A stretch of 64,000 nt of DNA from Cryobacterium suzukii (GCF_004403185.1 NZ_SOHJ01000004.1:465768-529767); one strand, 5' to 3'; shown: positions 26,050 through 34,576, counted from the first letter of the stretch. The notes: a model not told the origin generated them from the letters alone. Numbers and translations: made by a program.

Positions 26050-27099
26050 TTAGTAGGCGTCCGCTGGCACGACGCCATAGCCGATGGCCGCCCGGTCATC
26101 TGAGTCATCGTCGCGCCGACGCCGCCGCCATACGAGAAGAGCGATGATGATCAACAGCAACAGCAGACCAATAATGGCGAGATACAGCCACCCGGGCGGT
26201 CCAGACTCCAGTGGTACCGCGGCCGCTGTGCCGGCGTCAGGGAAGGTGATCGTCGCATTCGCGCTTCGTTCCAGGAGCCCGCTGTGCAGGGTGATCGTGG
26301 CATCCCAGGGGCCGTCCGGTACCTCCTTGTCCAAAACAATCGTGACCGGTTCGGTGTCACCGATGCCCACGGTTGTGCCGAGGACGACCGGAAATGGGCC
26401 GGCGCTGAGCCCGCCGGGGCCGTCCATCAACTGCAGGGTGCCGAACACGTCAAGAGCCCGCCCACCGGTGTTTTGGACCGACGCGACGACCGTGGGTTGA
26501 CCGTCGGCCGATCGCGCGGCGGTGAGGGAGCCGACCAGGAAGTCGGCCGCGGGCGCTCCCCCCGGCCCGACAGAGAGGTAGATTCTAATCCCGACCCGGT
26601 TGACAACAGTCACACCATCTCCACTTGTGGGCGGGGCGCTCACCTCTGCCCAGACCACGCCGTATTGTTCGCCGGGTGCGGCATCCGCGGGAACCGTGAT
26701 GGTCACCGTAGCTGTCACACTTCCACCGGCAGGTACGGTGGGCGATTCACGATCGACCGAGGTCCAGGTGGACAGGTCGTTGGGGGTCTTGCCTTCGGCA
26801 CCGAGGAAGGCGCCAGCGGTGATGCTTGCCGCACCGGAATACAGGTTGATCGTCGTCGCGTCTGGCAAACCGTTCGCCACGTCGATCCGGCGCTCAATGA
26901 CCGCTCCGGGAGCGACGTGGTCAACGATATAGAGGCGCGCGCGCGGGTCATCAGTCGCGTTGGCCGGAATGTCCAGGAGCCGTAGTCCGATACTGCCGGC
27001 TGGCGCCGAACTCCCCGCCGCCTGGGCGGACGGTACGGACGGTACTAGCAGACCGACAATGACAGCAAGGACGACAGCGACGACGGGTTGTATTCGCAA
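26050..27099 (-). CDS. DUF916-like (WxL-interacting) membrane-anchored surface protein
   Basis: 349 aa. A signal peptide ends near 'AQAAGSS' (about 28). Two beta-rich regions follow: residues about 35-170 contain 'RIDVANGLPDATTINLY', 'LSTWTSVDRESPTVPAGGSVTATVTITVPADAAPGEQYGVVWAEV', and residues about 180-290 hold a second beta sandwich. One C-terminal TM helix ('WLYLAIIGLLLLLIIIALLVW') is followed by RRRRR. The W...VPAG..T...VP....G...GV layout is that of the DUF916 WxL-peptidoglycan-binding domain. It is downstream of two proteins sharing a WxL-like end and is probably their wall/membrane anchor. Confidence 0.7.
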   Translation of the reverse strand: MRIQPVVAVVLAVIVGLLVPSVPSAQAAGSSAPAGSIGLRLLDIPANATDDPRARLYIVDHVAPGAVIERRIDVANGLPDATTINLYSGAASITAGAFLGAEGKTPNDLSTWTSVDRESPTVPAGGSVTATVTITVPADAAPGEQYGVVWAEVSAPPTSGDGVTVVNRVGIRIYLSVGPGGAPAADFLVGSLTAARSADGQPTVVASVQNTGGRALDVFGTLQLMDGPGGLSAGPFPVVLGTTVGIGDTEPVTIVLDKEVPDGPWDATITLHSGLLERSANATITFPDAGTAAAVPLESGPPGWLYLAIIGLLLLLIIIALLVWRRRRRDDDSDDRAAIGYGVVPADAY

Positions 27100-27107
27100 G
27101 GAGGCTC

Positions 27108-29576
27108 CTAAAGCACGGAATGGGTGATGGTGAACGAGTAAACGCCGGCAGAACTACCGCTGGGCACGGCCACCGTGATTGTTGGGTCCCAGCTGGCCCT
27201 GTTGTACCCGACGACGCCGCTGGCGGTGACCGCTGGCGACGCATCCGTGAGATTGCCCCCAGCATTGGCCGTGTAGGTTGCCCTGCCATCCCGGCCGATC
27301 GTGCCAGCGGCGTAACTGATCGCGCTGGCCGGAATGGATTGCCCGGGCTGGGCGACCAGGGCGGTGGCTGTGACACTCGCGACCCAACCGACCGTGCTGA
27401 GAGTTCGCGAATCCGTCACCTTCACCGACCCGAGTTGGCCGCTGATCGTTCCGCCACCGACCACGTTTGCCCGCGTGCCAAGGTTGCCGGCACCCGTCGG
27501 CACGGAGATAGTGAGCAACCCAGCATTATCGGTGAGGGTAAAGGTGTTTGCGGCGAGGGTGATCGTGGCCGCGTAAGACAGCACGCGACCATCGACAACT
27601 GCGCCAGCGCCCACAGTGATCGCCCCGAGGGCCAGAATTGTGCCGACGAACGATGAATTTGCACCGGTGCCAGCGGCTCCGAGCACCTGCCAGAACACAT
27701 TGGAAGCCTGAGCCCCATTGATCAGTTTGATCTGGCTTGCCGCAGCAGTATTCAGCGCGGCGTCGACTTGAAAGATGAAGACGGCGCTGGGGTCGTTCTG
27801 GGCGTCCAGGGTCAGGGCCCCGGTGAGCGCAAACGCGGCGGCCGTGTGATAAACGCCCGCGGTGAATGTCCGGCCGTTCTGATCCCCGGCGAAGGCTCCG
27901 GTTGCGGTGCGACCCGCGGCGTCCTGGTAGGCGACCAACAGGTCAGGCACAGCGAGTGCTGCCTGGGGGTCGCCGGCGTGCGTGGCACCCGTGACGATTC
28001 CCGGGGGGAATCCCACGATCAAGCCCCCTGGGCCTACCCCGAGATCCCCGCTCAAGGTTGTCACGCCCGTGCTTGTCACCGCCGTTCCAGTCAGGACAGA
28101 AAAACTCGCCGCGGCACCAAGCGGAACCGGATAGGTCTTGGAATCCACCGTCAAAGCCTGGGTTGCCGCGCCCGTGTTGCCGGCAAGATCGGTGATCTGG
28201 GCCAGAACCTGATGCGTTCCATCGACCAGAGTGGCTGCCAGCACGCTCCACAGCCCACCGCTCTGAACGGTCGTCGTCAGGATCTGGTCGGCGATTTTCA
28301 CCGTGACAAACGTTCCGGGCGTGGCATCCGTTGTTCCCGAAGTCCTGGGCCGCGCCGTCGTCGCCCGGTTCGTCGATCCCGGCGTGATTGTCACGACCGG
28401 CGCAGTGCGGTCCGCGATCAATGACTGAGTGGCGGTGCCGACGACTGCAAACTCATCCGTGATTGTCACCACGACGTTGTGTGGGCCAACGGCCAGGGTC
28501 GGCGCGGTCACCGTCCATGTTCCGCCGGCCTGAACGGATGTCTGCTGAGTTGCGCCATCGATCGTGACCCGAACCATAGACCCGGCCGCGGCACTCGTCG
28601 TGCCCGAAATTATGGGCGTGGTTAGATTCGTATAGCCCAGCGCCCCCGGAGAGATCACGACGATTGGCGCGGCGGTATTGGTGAAGCGCACTCGGTTCGC
28701 GTTCAGGGCGATGGCCCCCGTAGGCGACAACGCCCGGCCCCGTACGGTCGCGTTCGCTCCGATAGCTATCGCTCCGAGGGCGACAATCGTGCCAGAAAAC
28801 AGGGAATTCGCCCCCAACGACACCGCGCCAAGGACCTGCCAAAAAACATTCGACGCCTGCGCGCCATTAACCAGGGCAATCTGGCTCGACGCGGCCGTCG
28901 AGAGGGCCGCGCCCACCTGAATGATAAAGACCGACGTTGGATCCCCCCGGCCGTCCAACGTCAGTGTTCCGCTCAACGAGATGGCGGCGGCCGCGTGGTA
29001 GACACCGGCGGTCAGGGTGGTCGCTGCGAGATCGCCAGCGATGCTGTGCAGCGTCGGGCGAGCGGCCGCATCGGCGTAAGCGAGCGTAACGGCGGCGTTC
29101 GCCAGGCCTGCGGACTCGTCATTGACGTGCACGCCGGCGCTCGTGATCGGGGCACCAGTGATCGCGCCCGCCGGGCTCACCCCCAATTCGCCGGTCAGGG
29201 CGGTCTCGCCGGCGCTAGATACCGACCCGCCAAGCACCGAGTAGGGACCCGCCAGGCCGAGCGGTACCGTGCGCGTCGCCTCAAGCGTGACGGCTGCGTT
29301 CGGGCCGGTGACGTTCCCTGCCGGGTCCGTCACGTCGGCCAGAGCCAACTGTTCTCCTTCTACCGGTAGCTCCGTGCCTGGCACCGTGAGTGCAACAGTC
29401 AGGTCCGCCAGCGACGCCTCGGCGGAATCCGCCTCGGTTGACACCGAAAAGCCGGCGGCGGAGCCCAACGACGCCACCGGCGCCGCCGCGCTGGCCGGTG
29501 CCGGGGCGGGCAGCAGGCTCAGCACAAGGATCGCGCTCGACCAGACGGCGACCCTGAAGATCGTCGCCTGGCTCAT
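27108..29576 (-). CDS. Secreted protein with two ice-binding (DUF3494) domains, two Ig-like domains and a WxL-like C-terminus
   Basis: 822 aa. A signal peptide (about 1-32) is followed by a first DUF3494 ice-binding beta-solenoid (about 104-302: 'PTSVFIIQVGAALSTAASSQIALVNGAQASNVFWQVLGAV'). Two bacterial Ig-like repeats (about 303-392 and 393-480) and a second DUF3494 domain (about 482-683, with the same 'NGAQASNVFWQVLGA' core) come next. The WxL-like domain (about 687-822) is homologous to the neighbour at 29622-30161 and also ends TITHSVL. ATG 29576 follows GGGAG by 8 nt; an ATG eight codons upstream is possible. Role: ice adhesion or surface adhesin, by family only. Confidence 0.88.
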   Translation of the reverse strand: MSQATIFRVAVWSSAILVLSLLPAPAPASAAAPVASLGSAAGFSVSTEADSAEASLADLTVALTVPGTELPVEGEQLALADVTDPAGNVTGPNAAVTLEATRTVPLGLAGPYSVLGGSVSSAGETALTGELGVSPAGAITGAPITSAGVHVNDESAGLANAAVTLAYADAAARPTLHSIAGDLAATTLTAGVYHAAAAISLSGTLTLDGRGDPTSVFIIQVGAALSTAASSQIALVNGAQASNVFWQVLGAVSLGANSLFSGTIVALGAIAIGANATVRGRALSPTGAIALNANRVRFTNTAAPIVVISPGALGYTNLTTPIISGTTSAAAGSMVRVTIDGATQQTSVQAGGTWTVTAPTLAVGPHNVVVTITDEFAVVGTATQSLIADRTAPVVTITPGSTNRATTARPRTSGTTDATPGTFVTVKIADQILTTTVQSGGLWSVLAATLVDGTHQVLAQITDLAGNTGAATQALTVDSKTYPVPLGAAASFSVLTGTAVTSTGVTTLSGDLGVGPGGLIVGFPPGIVTGATHAGDPQAALAVPDLLVAYQDAAGRTATGAFAGDQNGRTFTAGVYHTAAAFALTGALTLDAQNDPSAVFIFQVDAALNTAAASQIKLINGAQASNVFWQVLGAAGTGANSSFVGTILALGAITVGAGAVVDGRVLSYAATITLAANTFTLTDNAGLLTISVPTGAGNLGTRANVVGGGTISGQLGSVKVTDSRTLSTVGWVASVTATALVAQPGQSIPASAISYAAGTIGRDGRATYTANAGGNLTDASPAVTASGVVGYNRASWDPTITVAVPSGSSAGVYSFTITHSVL

Positions 29577-29621
29577 GAACCGTGCTCCCCGCTCCAACAT
29601 ATTGTGTCCGGTTCCTAGGAG

Positions 29622-30161
29622 TTAGAGAACCGAGTGGGTGATCGTAGCCGAGTAGACAGCTGCGACCGTGCCGCCGGGGATTCCCACGTTGATCGTCGGA
29701 TTCCAGGACGCGGCATTGTCGCCGGTAATTCCGCTGGCGGTCACCGCTGCAGAGACTCCGGTCAGGTTGGCCGGATCGTTAGCCAGGTACGAGGCCGTTC
29801 CGAACTTGCCGATGGTTCCGGCCGTGTAGCCCACGTAGCTGGCGGCAATGGTCGGGCCTGATGGCGGGGTGAAGGCGGTCGAGATGACGCTGGCAATCCA
29901 ACCGGAACCCGCAGCAGCGCTGCGAGCATCGCTGACCTTGACAGCTCCCAGTGAGCCACTGATCGTTCCGCCGTCGACCGTGTTGGCGCGAGTGCCGAGG
30001 TTTCCTGCGGACGTCGGCACGGAGATTGCCAGGACCCCACCGTCCACGGTGACCGTGGCGGTCGTCGTTCCGGAACTCGCTGCCGAGGCTGGCAGCGCGA
30101 TGCCCAACGTGAGAATTCCCACACCGGCAGCTGCCACGAGCGCGCGTGTTTTCAAATCCAT
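29622..30161 (-). CDS. Small secreted WxL-like protein
   Basis: 179 aa. Signal peptide 'LVAAAGVGILTLGIALPASAASS' (cut near 28). The rest aligns with the C-terminal about 135 residues of the adjacent 822-aa protein: 'ISVPTSAGNLGTRANTVDGG', 'SGSLGAVKVSDAR', 'GWIASVISTAF', 'YTAGTIGKFGTASY', 'VTASGITGDNAASWNPTINVGIPGG', ending 'YSATITHSVL'. The GW..SV motif and terminal Y.ATIT pattern resemble the two WxL motifs. GGAAGAGAG precedes ATG 30161. It is first gene of the surface locus with a structured leader. Non-covalent wall binding is inferred. Confidence 0.75.
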   Translation of the reverse strand: MDLKTRALVAAAGVGILTLGIALPASAASSGTTTATVTVDGGVLAISVPTSAGNLGTRANTVDGGTISGSLGAVKVSDARSAAAGSGWIASVISTAFTPPSGPTIAASYVGYTAGTIGKFGTASYLANDPANLTGVSAAVTASGITGDNAASWNPTINVGIPGGTVAAVYSATITHSVL

Positions 30162-30462
30162 ATGTAGCTCTCTTCCTGGGGGTCCGGGTCACGGATTTCC
30201 CCCCTGTGAGTGGAGGGGGGAACAACCGACCCAAGAAGGTCGGTCCCCTTTTATGAGGACAGACTATTGCGCCGTCCCGCCACGGTTCCCATCCCCGTGA
30301 TCCCCAATAGTGGGGTAATCCTCATGTTTTGATGCATTGGTATAGTCGCTGTGGTCGGCGCACGCCTGACCTCCGCGAGCGGCAAGTCACGGGCGCTTCA
30401 CGGACTCAGTGCCGCCCCGCAGCACTCGTTCCACCGGCAGACGAGTGCGCTTCAGCTGCGCC
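30162..30462 (-). promoter_or_regulatory. Leader/promoter region of the surface locus with hairpins; no gene
   Basis: No credible ORF. Three inverted repeats on the side of the WxL-like gene: CCCCCC/GGGGGG (30199-30204, 30215-30220), ACCGACC/GGTCGGT (30225-30231, 30238-30244) and CCCCA/TGGGG (30302-30306, 30311-30315). The first two would fold in the transcript just before the start codon; the third could be an operator. Near menE, GCACTCGT/ACGAGTGC (30422-30429, 30441-30448) forms a hairpin after the menE stop, possibly its terminator. Confidence 0.5.
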
Positions 30463-31608
30463 CTATCGGCGTTTTGCCAGAGTCACCAGGGCAAGGCGAT
30501 CGGGTTTACCCGAGGGGAGCAGTGGAATTGCCGTCACCACCACAATGCGGGTCGGTCGCGCGGCCCGACCCAGAACGGGAACGACGGATGCCGCCACTCC
30601 CGCCAAATCCGTCGCCACGCCTGCCCCCCCGGCCAACACCACGACCGGGACCTGCCCCCATTGCACGTCGTCGCCGCCGACCACGACGGCCTGGTCCAAC
30701 CCCGGCAGTGACCGGACGATGCGTTCGACGGCGTCGAGCGATACCTTTTCGCCTCCGGAGATGATCACGTTGTCGGCCCGGCCAAACACCGTGACTCGGC
30801 CATTGATCGGGTCAATTTCGCCGAGATCCCCGGTGCGATACCAGCGCACGCCGTGTTCAACGATGAATCGGTCGGCGGTGCGTTCGGCATCGCCAAGGTA
30901 CCCTTCGGCGAGCACCGCGCCAGAAAGCTCCAGCTGCCCGTCAACCACGCGCACGAGGGTGTCGCCGATCGGAGTCCCGTTGTACACGCAGCCGCCAGCA
31001 GTCTCCGACGATCCGTAGGTGCGCACGACTCGCACGTCGAGTTCGGCTGCCCGAGCGATGAGATCAGCCCTGATCGCCTGCCCGCCAACCAAAATCGCGG
31101 TGAAGCGACGCAGCACGGCCAGCAGGGCCGGGTCATCCGCCGCGTCGAGCAGGCGGGCCAGCTGCACCGGTACCAGCGCGGTGTAGCGTAGCGGCTCGGT
31201 CATGGTCTCGGCCAGCCGACAAAAGCCCTGGGGATCGAAGTGGCCCGGCGGCAGCATGAGGGGGGTGGTTTCGGCGGCGATCGAGCGCACGAGCACCTGC
31301 ACCCCGGCGATGTAGTGCAGGGGCAGAGCGAGCAGCCACTGTCCAGCCCCGCCGAGGGCGACGGCCGAGGCCGCAGCGCCAGCCAGCAGGGCGTTGGTGG
31401 CGAGCATGACCCGTTTCGGCGTGCCGGTCGACCCGGAGGTTTCGATCACGACCGCGACCCGTTTCGGCACATCATCGAGAATCACTTGACCGCCCGTCGG
31501 CAACGGCGACGGCAACAATGCCGGTCCGTTGCCCGCGAGCGCATCCCTCAACGCGGCGAGAAAGGCGGGCGGATGCTCCGGCACGAGGGTTCGCAGCGGC
31601 CTCACCAC
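30463..31608 (-). CDS. menE: o-Succinylbenzoate-CoA ligase
   Basis: 381 aa. Adenylate-forming enzyme activating o-succinylbenzoate. 'VVIETSGSTGTPKRVML' is the P-loop-like motif A3, 'RTYGSSETAGGCVYNG' motif A5, 'RWYRTGDLGEIDPINGRVTVFGRADNVIISGGEKVS' motifs A7-A8, and 'LLPSGKPDR' the catalytic Lys motif A10. At 381 aa it is shorter than the usual about 490 of Firmicutes MenE but normal for actinobacterial MenE. GTG 31608 has only weak upstream signals, so the start is less certain. Menaquinone pathway; menB, its usual partner, is not in this window. Confidence 0.92.
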   Translation of the reverse strand: MVRPLRTLVPEHPPAFLAALRDALAGNGPALLPSPLPTGGQVILDDVPKRVAVVIETSGSTGTPKRVMLATNALLAGAAASAVALGGAGQWLLALPLHYIAGVQVLVRSIAAETTPLMLPPGHFDPQGFCRLAETMTEPLRYTALVPVQLARLLDAADDPALLAVLRRFTAILVGGQAIRADLIARAAELDVRVVRTYGSSETAGGCVYNGTPIGDTLVRVVDGQLELSGAVLAEGYLGDAERTADRFIVEHGVRWYRTGDLGEIDPINGRVTVFGRADNVIISGGEKVSLDAVERIVRSLPGLDQAVVVGGDDVQWGQVPVVVLAGGAGVATDLAGVAASVVPVLGRAARPTRIVVVTAIPLLPSGKPDRLALVTLAKRR

Positions 31609-31726
31609 GGTGCCGCTGCGTCGCTACAGTCCCCCGAGGAGGGGTCGCACACCCGTTCAGCCATGGTGTCAGCCTACGCGGCGCCAGCATCTGCTTTTCG
31701 AATTTTCCAACCCGCAAGATTAGGGG

Positions 31727-31837
31727 TTGAGAAGACGAAAAAACCTCAGGTAATGTGGACCGAGCAAGAAGTCAACCCCTTGTCCTCCACCCCGTTCGGG
31801 GGTGGACTAATGACTTGGAAAGTACGGGGAGGTCGCC
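31727..31837 (+). promoter_or_regulatory. Promoter and hairpin leader of the sigma factor gene
   Basis: TTGAGA (31727-31732) and TAATGT (31751-31756) are spaced 18 bp apart. The leader then has an 8-bp hairpin TCCACCCC/GGGGTGGA (31786-31793, 31799-31806) and a strong Shine-Dalgarno GGGGAGG (31826-31832), which belongs to the 16-codon ORF at 31838. Confidence 0.5.
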
Positions 31838-31888
31838 ATGAACATCACGCACGGCATGGAACGCATATGCGAGGGCTCACAACCATGA
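31838..31888 (+). CDS. Candidate 16-aa leader peptide overlapping the sigma factor start
   Basis: ATG 31838 sits 5 nt after the best ribosome site in the area (GGGGAGG). It encodes MNITHGMERICEGSQP and stops at TGA 31886-31888, overlapping the sigma factor ATG 31885 (ATGA). The sigma frame has only a weak GAGGG of its own, inside this ORF. The arrangement is what translational coupling through an upstream ORF looks like. Alternatively a single-base indel separates a true N-terminus from the rest of the gene. Confidence 0.5.
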   Translation: MNITHGMERICEGSQP

Positions 31889-32838
31889 CCACCACCGTTC
31901 AGGCGCCTCGCCGAACAGCCTCGCCGGGTACCTACGCCGCCGCATCAACCGATGCTTTCGGCGACTACCTGCGCCGCATCGGCAAGGGGACCCTGCTCAA
32001 CGCGGAGCAGGAAGTCGACTTGGCGCGCCGCATCGAGGTCGGGCTCTTTGCTGAGGCCAGGCTGCTGGGCGACGGCAACCGTGACTCGGCCGACGAGCGC
32101 GAACTGGCCTGGCTCATGCACGACGGGCGCCGCGCCAAGAATCAGTTCATCGAGGCCAACCTGCGTTTGGTCGTGAGCATTGCCAAGCACTATTCCGGCC
32201 GCGGAGTGCCCATCATGGACCTCGTGCAGGACGGCAACATGGGGCTCGTTCGTGCCGTTGAGAAGTACGACTTCATGACCGGCTACAAATTCTCCACCTA
32301 CGCCACTTGGTGGATCCGCCAGGCAATCCACCGCGGCATGGCCGACAAGTCCCGCATGATCCGCATCCCGGTGCACACCGCCGAAAAGCTCAACAAGATC
32401 AAGCGCATCCGGCGCGACCTGACCAGCGTGCTCGACCGTGACCCCACGGCACGTGAAATCGGCGAAGCCGCCCAGCTTCCCGTGCGTGACGTGCTGCGTC
32501 TACTGCAATACGACAACGAACCGATCTCCCTGCACACTCCGGTCGGTGACGGTGCCGGCGATATGGCCGAACTGATCATCGATGACGACCTCCCCCAGCC
32601 CGACGAACACGCTACGCTGACGCTGCGCGCGGCAGACATCCGCTACTTCCTCGACACACTGCCCCCTCGGGAACGTTCCATTTTGCGAGCCAGGTTCGGC
32701 CTCGACGGTAACGAACCGCGCACCCTGGACCAGATCGCCCACATTGAGGGCGTCACCCGGGAGCGAGTACGCCAGATTGAAAAGCGCGCCCTCGCCCTGC
32801 TGCACGTGCCACGGTTGGAGCATTATTTGCGGGACTAA
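31885..32838 (+). CDS. sigB: RNA polymerase sigma-70 family factor (SigB-like, group 2)
   Basis: 317 aa from ATG 31885 (ATG 31867 is an alternative). Region 1.2 'DAFGDYLRRIGKGTLLNAEQEVDLARRIE', region 2 'NQFIEANLRLVVSIAKHYSGRGVPIMDLVQDGNMGLVRAVEKYDFMTGYKFSTYATWWIRQAI', region 3 'RIPVHTAEKLNKIKRI' and region 4.2 'LDQIAHIEGVTRERVRQIEKRALALL' are complete. It lacks the long acidic region 1.1, so it is an alternative or principal-like actinobacterial sigma rather than the housekeeping SigA. Followed by two small conserved proteins, and lies between menE and menC. Confidence 0.9.
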   Translation: MTTTVQAPRRTASPGTYAAASTDAFGDYLRRIGKGTLLNAEQEVDLARRIEVGLFAEARLLGDGNRDSADERELAWLMHDGRRAKNQFIEANLRLVVSIAKHYSGRGVPIMDLVQDGNMGLVRAVEKYDFMTGYKFSTYATWWIRQAIHRGMADKSRMIRIPVHTAEKLNKIKRIRRDLTSVLDRDPTAREIGEAAQLPVRDVLRLLQYDNEPISLHTPVGDGAGDMAELIIDDDLPQPDEHATLTLRAADIRYFLDTLPPRERSILRARFGLDGNEPRTLDQIAHIEGVTRERVRQIEKRALALLHVPRLEHYLRD

Positions 32839-32877
32839 ACGCCCACCGCATCGATTACACGCCAGCAGGAGCGCGAC

Positions 32878-33213
32878 ATGGGAAAACTGACCTACGACTC
32901 GACCCTTACCGCGGACTTCGACGATCGTGTGCTCGCCCACATTCAGGTTGTGATCGGTGCCAAGCTGCGCCGCGGGGAGTCGTTCTACTTCACCTGGCGG
33001 GACGACCCGCAGGCTGGCGACGGACGCAGCACGATCTGGCTCCACCCCGGCATCCCCCTCGCTTACAAGTATTTCGGCAGCCGTTCGCCCACGCTTAACC
33101 GCGAGTGGATCGAAGCGCTCATGGCGACGGCAAACTCCTCCGGCGGATTGCAGATCGTTCCGGAACCCAGCTCCCCGGCCGTGCAGTTGAGCGTCCTGAA
33201 GGACGAACCTTGA
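32878..33213 (+). CDS. Conserved small protein (DUF7882-like)
   Basis: 111 aa beginning 'MGKLTYDSTLTADFDDRVLAHIQ', a start I recognise from a family widespread in Microbacteriaceae and often mis-annotated as a DNA ligase. 'SFYFTWRDDPQAGDGRSTIWLHPGIPLAYKYFGSRSP' is its core. AGGAG lies 6 nt before ATG 32878. No catalytic motif is visible, so the ligase annotation should not be used. The stop overlaps the next start (TTGA). Confidence 0.65.
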   Translation: MGKLTYDSTLTADFDDRVLAHIQVVIGAKLRRGESFYFTWRDDPQAGDGRSTIWLHPGIPLAYKYFGSRSPTLNREWIEALMATANSSGGLQIVPEPSSPAVQLSVLKDEP

Positions 33214-33461
33214 ACCGCATCGACATCGTCTATGACGCCAAACCATATTCGCTCAGCGGCCGTTCCATCGAATCAATCCAGATCGAGATCGACGGCGCTC
33301 TCGCCGCGGGGCTTCCGTATTGGTTGCGAGTGAACAGTGGTGAGGGCCGTTTTCAAGACGCTTACCTGCTCATCGCACCCGGCATTCCTATCGCCATAGT
33401 CGGCGTTAGGCACGGCTTCGACCACGATCACGACGGCAACGACCTGTACGAGCAGGATTAG
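33210..33461 (+). CDS. Conserved hypothetical protein
   Basis: 83 aa starting at TTG 33210, which overlaps the stop of the preceding gene (CTTGA), indicating coupling. Core: 'IDIVYDAKPYSLSGRSIESIQIEIDGALAAGLPYWLRVNSGEG', 'APGIPIAIVGV', and a His/Asp-rich tail 'HGFDHDHDGNDLYEQD' that could bind metal. It pairs with the 111-aa protein; both are beta-rich and of unknown function. Confidence 0.6.
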   Translation: MNRIDIVYDAKPYSLSGRSIESIQIEIDGALAAGLPYWLRVNSGEGRFQDAYLLIAPGIPIAIVGVRHGFDHDHDGNDLYEQD

Positions 33462-33508
33462 CGACGCCTCTGGCCGTCTACCCAGCCGGAGGCTGACACA
33501 CTGGAACC

Positions 33509-34492
33509 ATGATGCCCTCACTGGATGAGTTACTCGGTTCCGCGCACGTCGTCTCCCTGAAACTGTTCGACCGGTTCCGCGGGCTGGACAGCCGGGAGGC
33601 ACTGCTGCTGGAAGGTCCAGAGGGCTGGACCGAGTTCTCCCCGTTCGTGGAATACGACGATGCCGAGGCCGCCAACTGGTTGCGAGCCGCCATCGACTTC
33701 GGCTGGCAGAGCACGCCGCACGCCCTGCGCACGAGCATTCCGGTCAACGCCACCGTACCGGCCGTGCCAGCGGGTAAAGTCGCCGAGGTGCTCGCACGTT
33801 TTCCCGGCTGTCGCACGGCAAAGGTGAAGGTCGCCAGCCCGGATCAAACCCTGGCCGACGATGTCGCCCGAGTGGCCGAGGTGCGTCGCGTACTCGGTCC
33901 GGAAGGCCGCATCCGCATCGATGCGAACGGCCTGTGGAACGTGGACGAAGCCGAACACGCCATTCACGCGCTGAGCGCTTTCGATCTTGAGTACGTCGAG
34001 CAGCCCTGCATGAGCGTGCCGGAACTCGCCGAGATCCGCCACCGCACCACCTACCTGAGCGTGCCGATCGCCGCCGACGAGAGTGTACGCAAGAGCGGCG
34101 ACCCGCTCGCTGTGGCCCGGGCCGGTGCTGCCGACATTCTGGTGATTAAGGCCCAGCCGCTTGGCGGCATTCGAGCCGCACTGTCGATCATTGGCCAGAC
34201 CGGACTGCCGGTCGTGGTCTCCAGCGCTCTCGACACGTCGATCGGGCTGTCGATGGGCGCGCACCTCGCAGCATCCGTTCCCGGGCTGTACTTCGACTGC
34301 GGCCTCGGCACCGCCTCGCTGCTCGCCGAGGATGTCACGGGCGAGCCGCTGCTCCCGGTTGACGGTGCTATCCCGGTGCGCCGGGTCGCACCGGATGCCG
34401 CTCTACTCGACCAGCACGCGGCCAGCCCCGAGCGTCGCGACTGGTGGCTCGCTCGTCTCGCGCGTACGCACGCGCTCGTCGCCGCCGAGTAA
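33509..34492 (+). CDS. menC: o-Succinylbenzoate synthase
   Basis: 327 aa. Enolase-superfamily dehydratase of the menaquinone pathway. The acid/base lysines are in 'TAKVKVA' (105/107), metal ligands in 'IDANG' (Asp138), 'VEQP' (Glu164) and 'AADES' (Asp190), and the second Lys in 'LVIKAQPLGG' (Lys214). ATG 33509, with a second ATG next to it. It is the last men gene on this stretch, followed by the convergent cytochrome c maturation operon. Confidence 0.93.
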   Translation: MMPSLDELLGSAHVVSLKLFDRFRGLDSREALLLEGPEGWTEFSPFVEYDDAEAANWLRAAIDFGWQSTPHALRTSIPVNATVPAVPAGKVAEVLARFPGCRTAKVKVASPDQTLADDVARVAEVRRVLGPEGRIRIDANGLWNVDEAEHAIHALSAFDLEYVEQPCMSVPELAEIRHRTTYLSVPIAADESVRKSGDPLAVARAGAADILVIKAQPLGGIRAALSIIGQTGLPVVVSSALDTSIGLSMGAHLAASVPGLYFDCGLGTASLLAEDVTGEPLLPVDGAIPVRRVAPDAALLDQHAASPERRDWWLARLARTHALVAAE

Positions 34493-34576
34493 GCCGAAAT
34501 CGATCGCGAGCGCGGGTGATTAGTTGCTGCAGCCAGGTCGAAGCAACTATTCAGCCCCTTTTGCGTGACTGCGGGG

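Noticed and set aside
32878-33213. ATP-dependent DNA ligase annotation for the 111-aa protein
   Set aside because: No ligase motif (KxDG) or suitable length.
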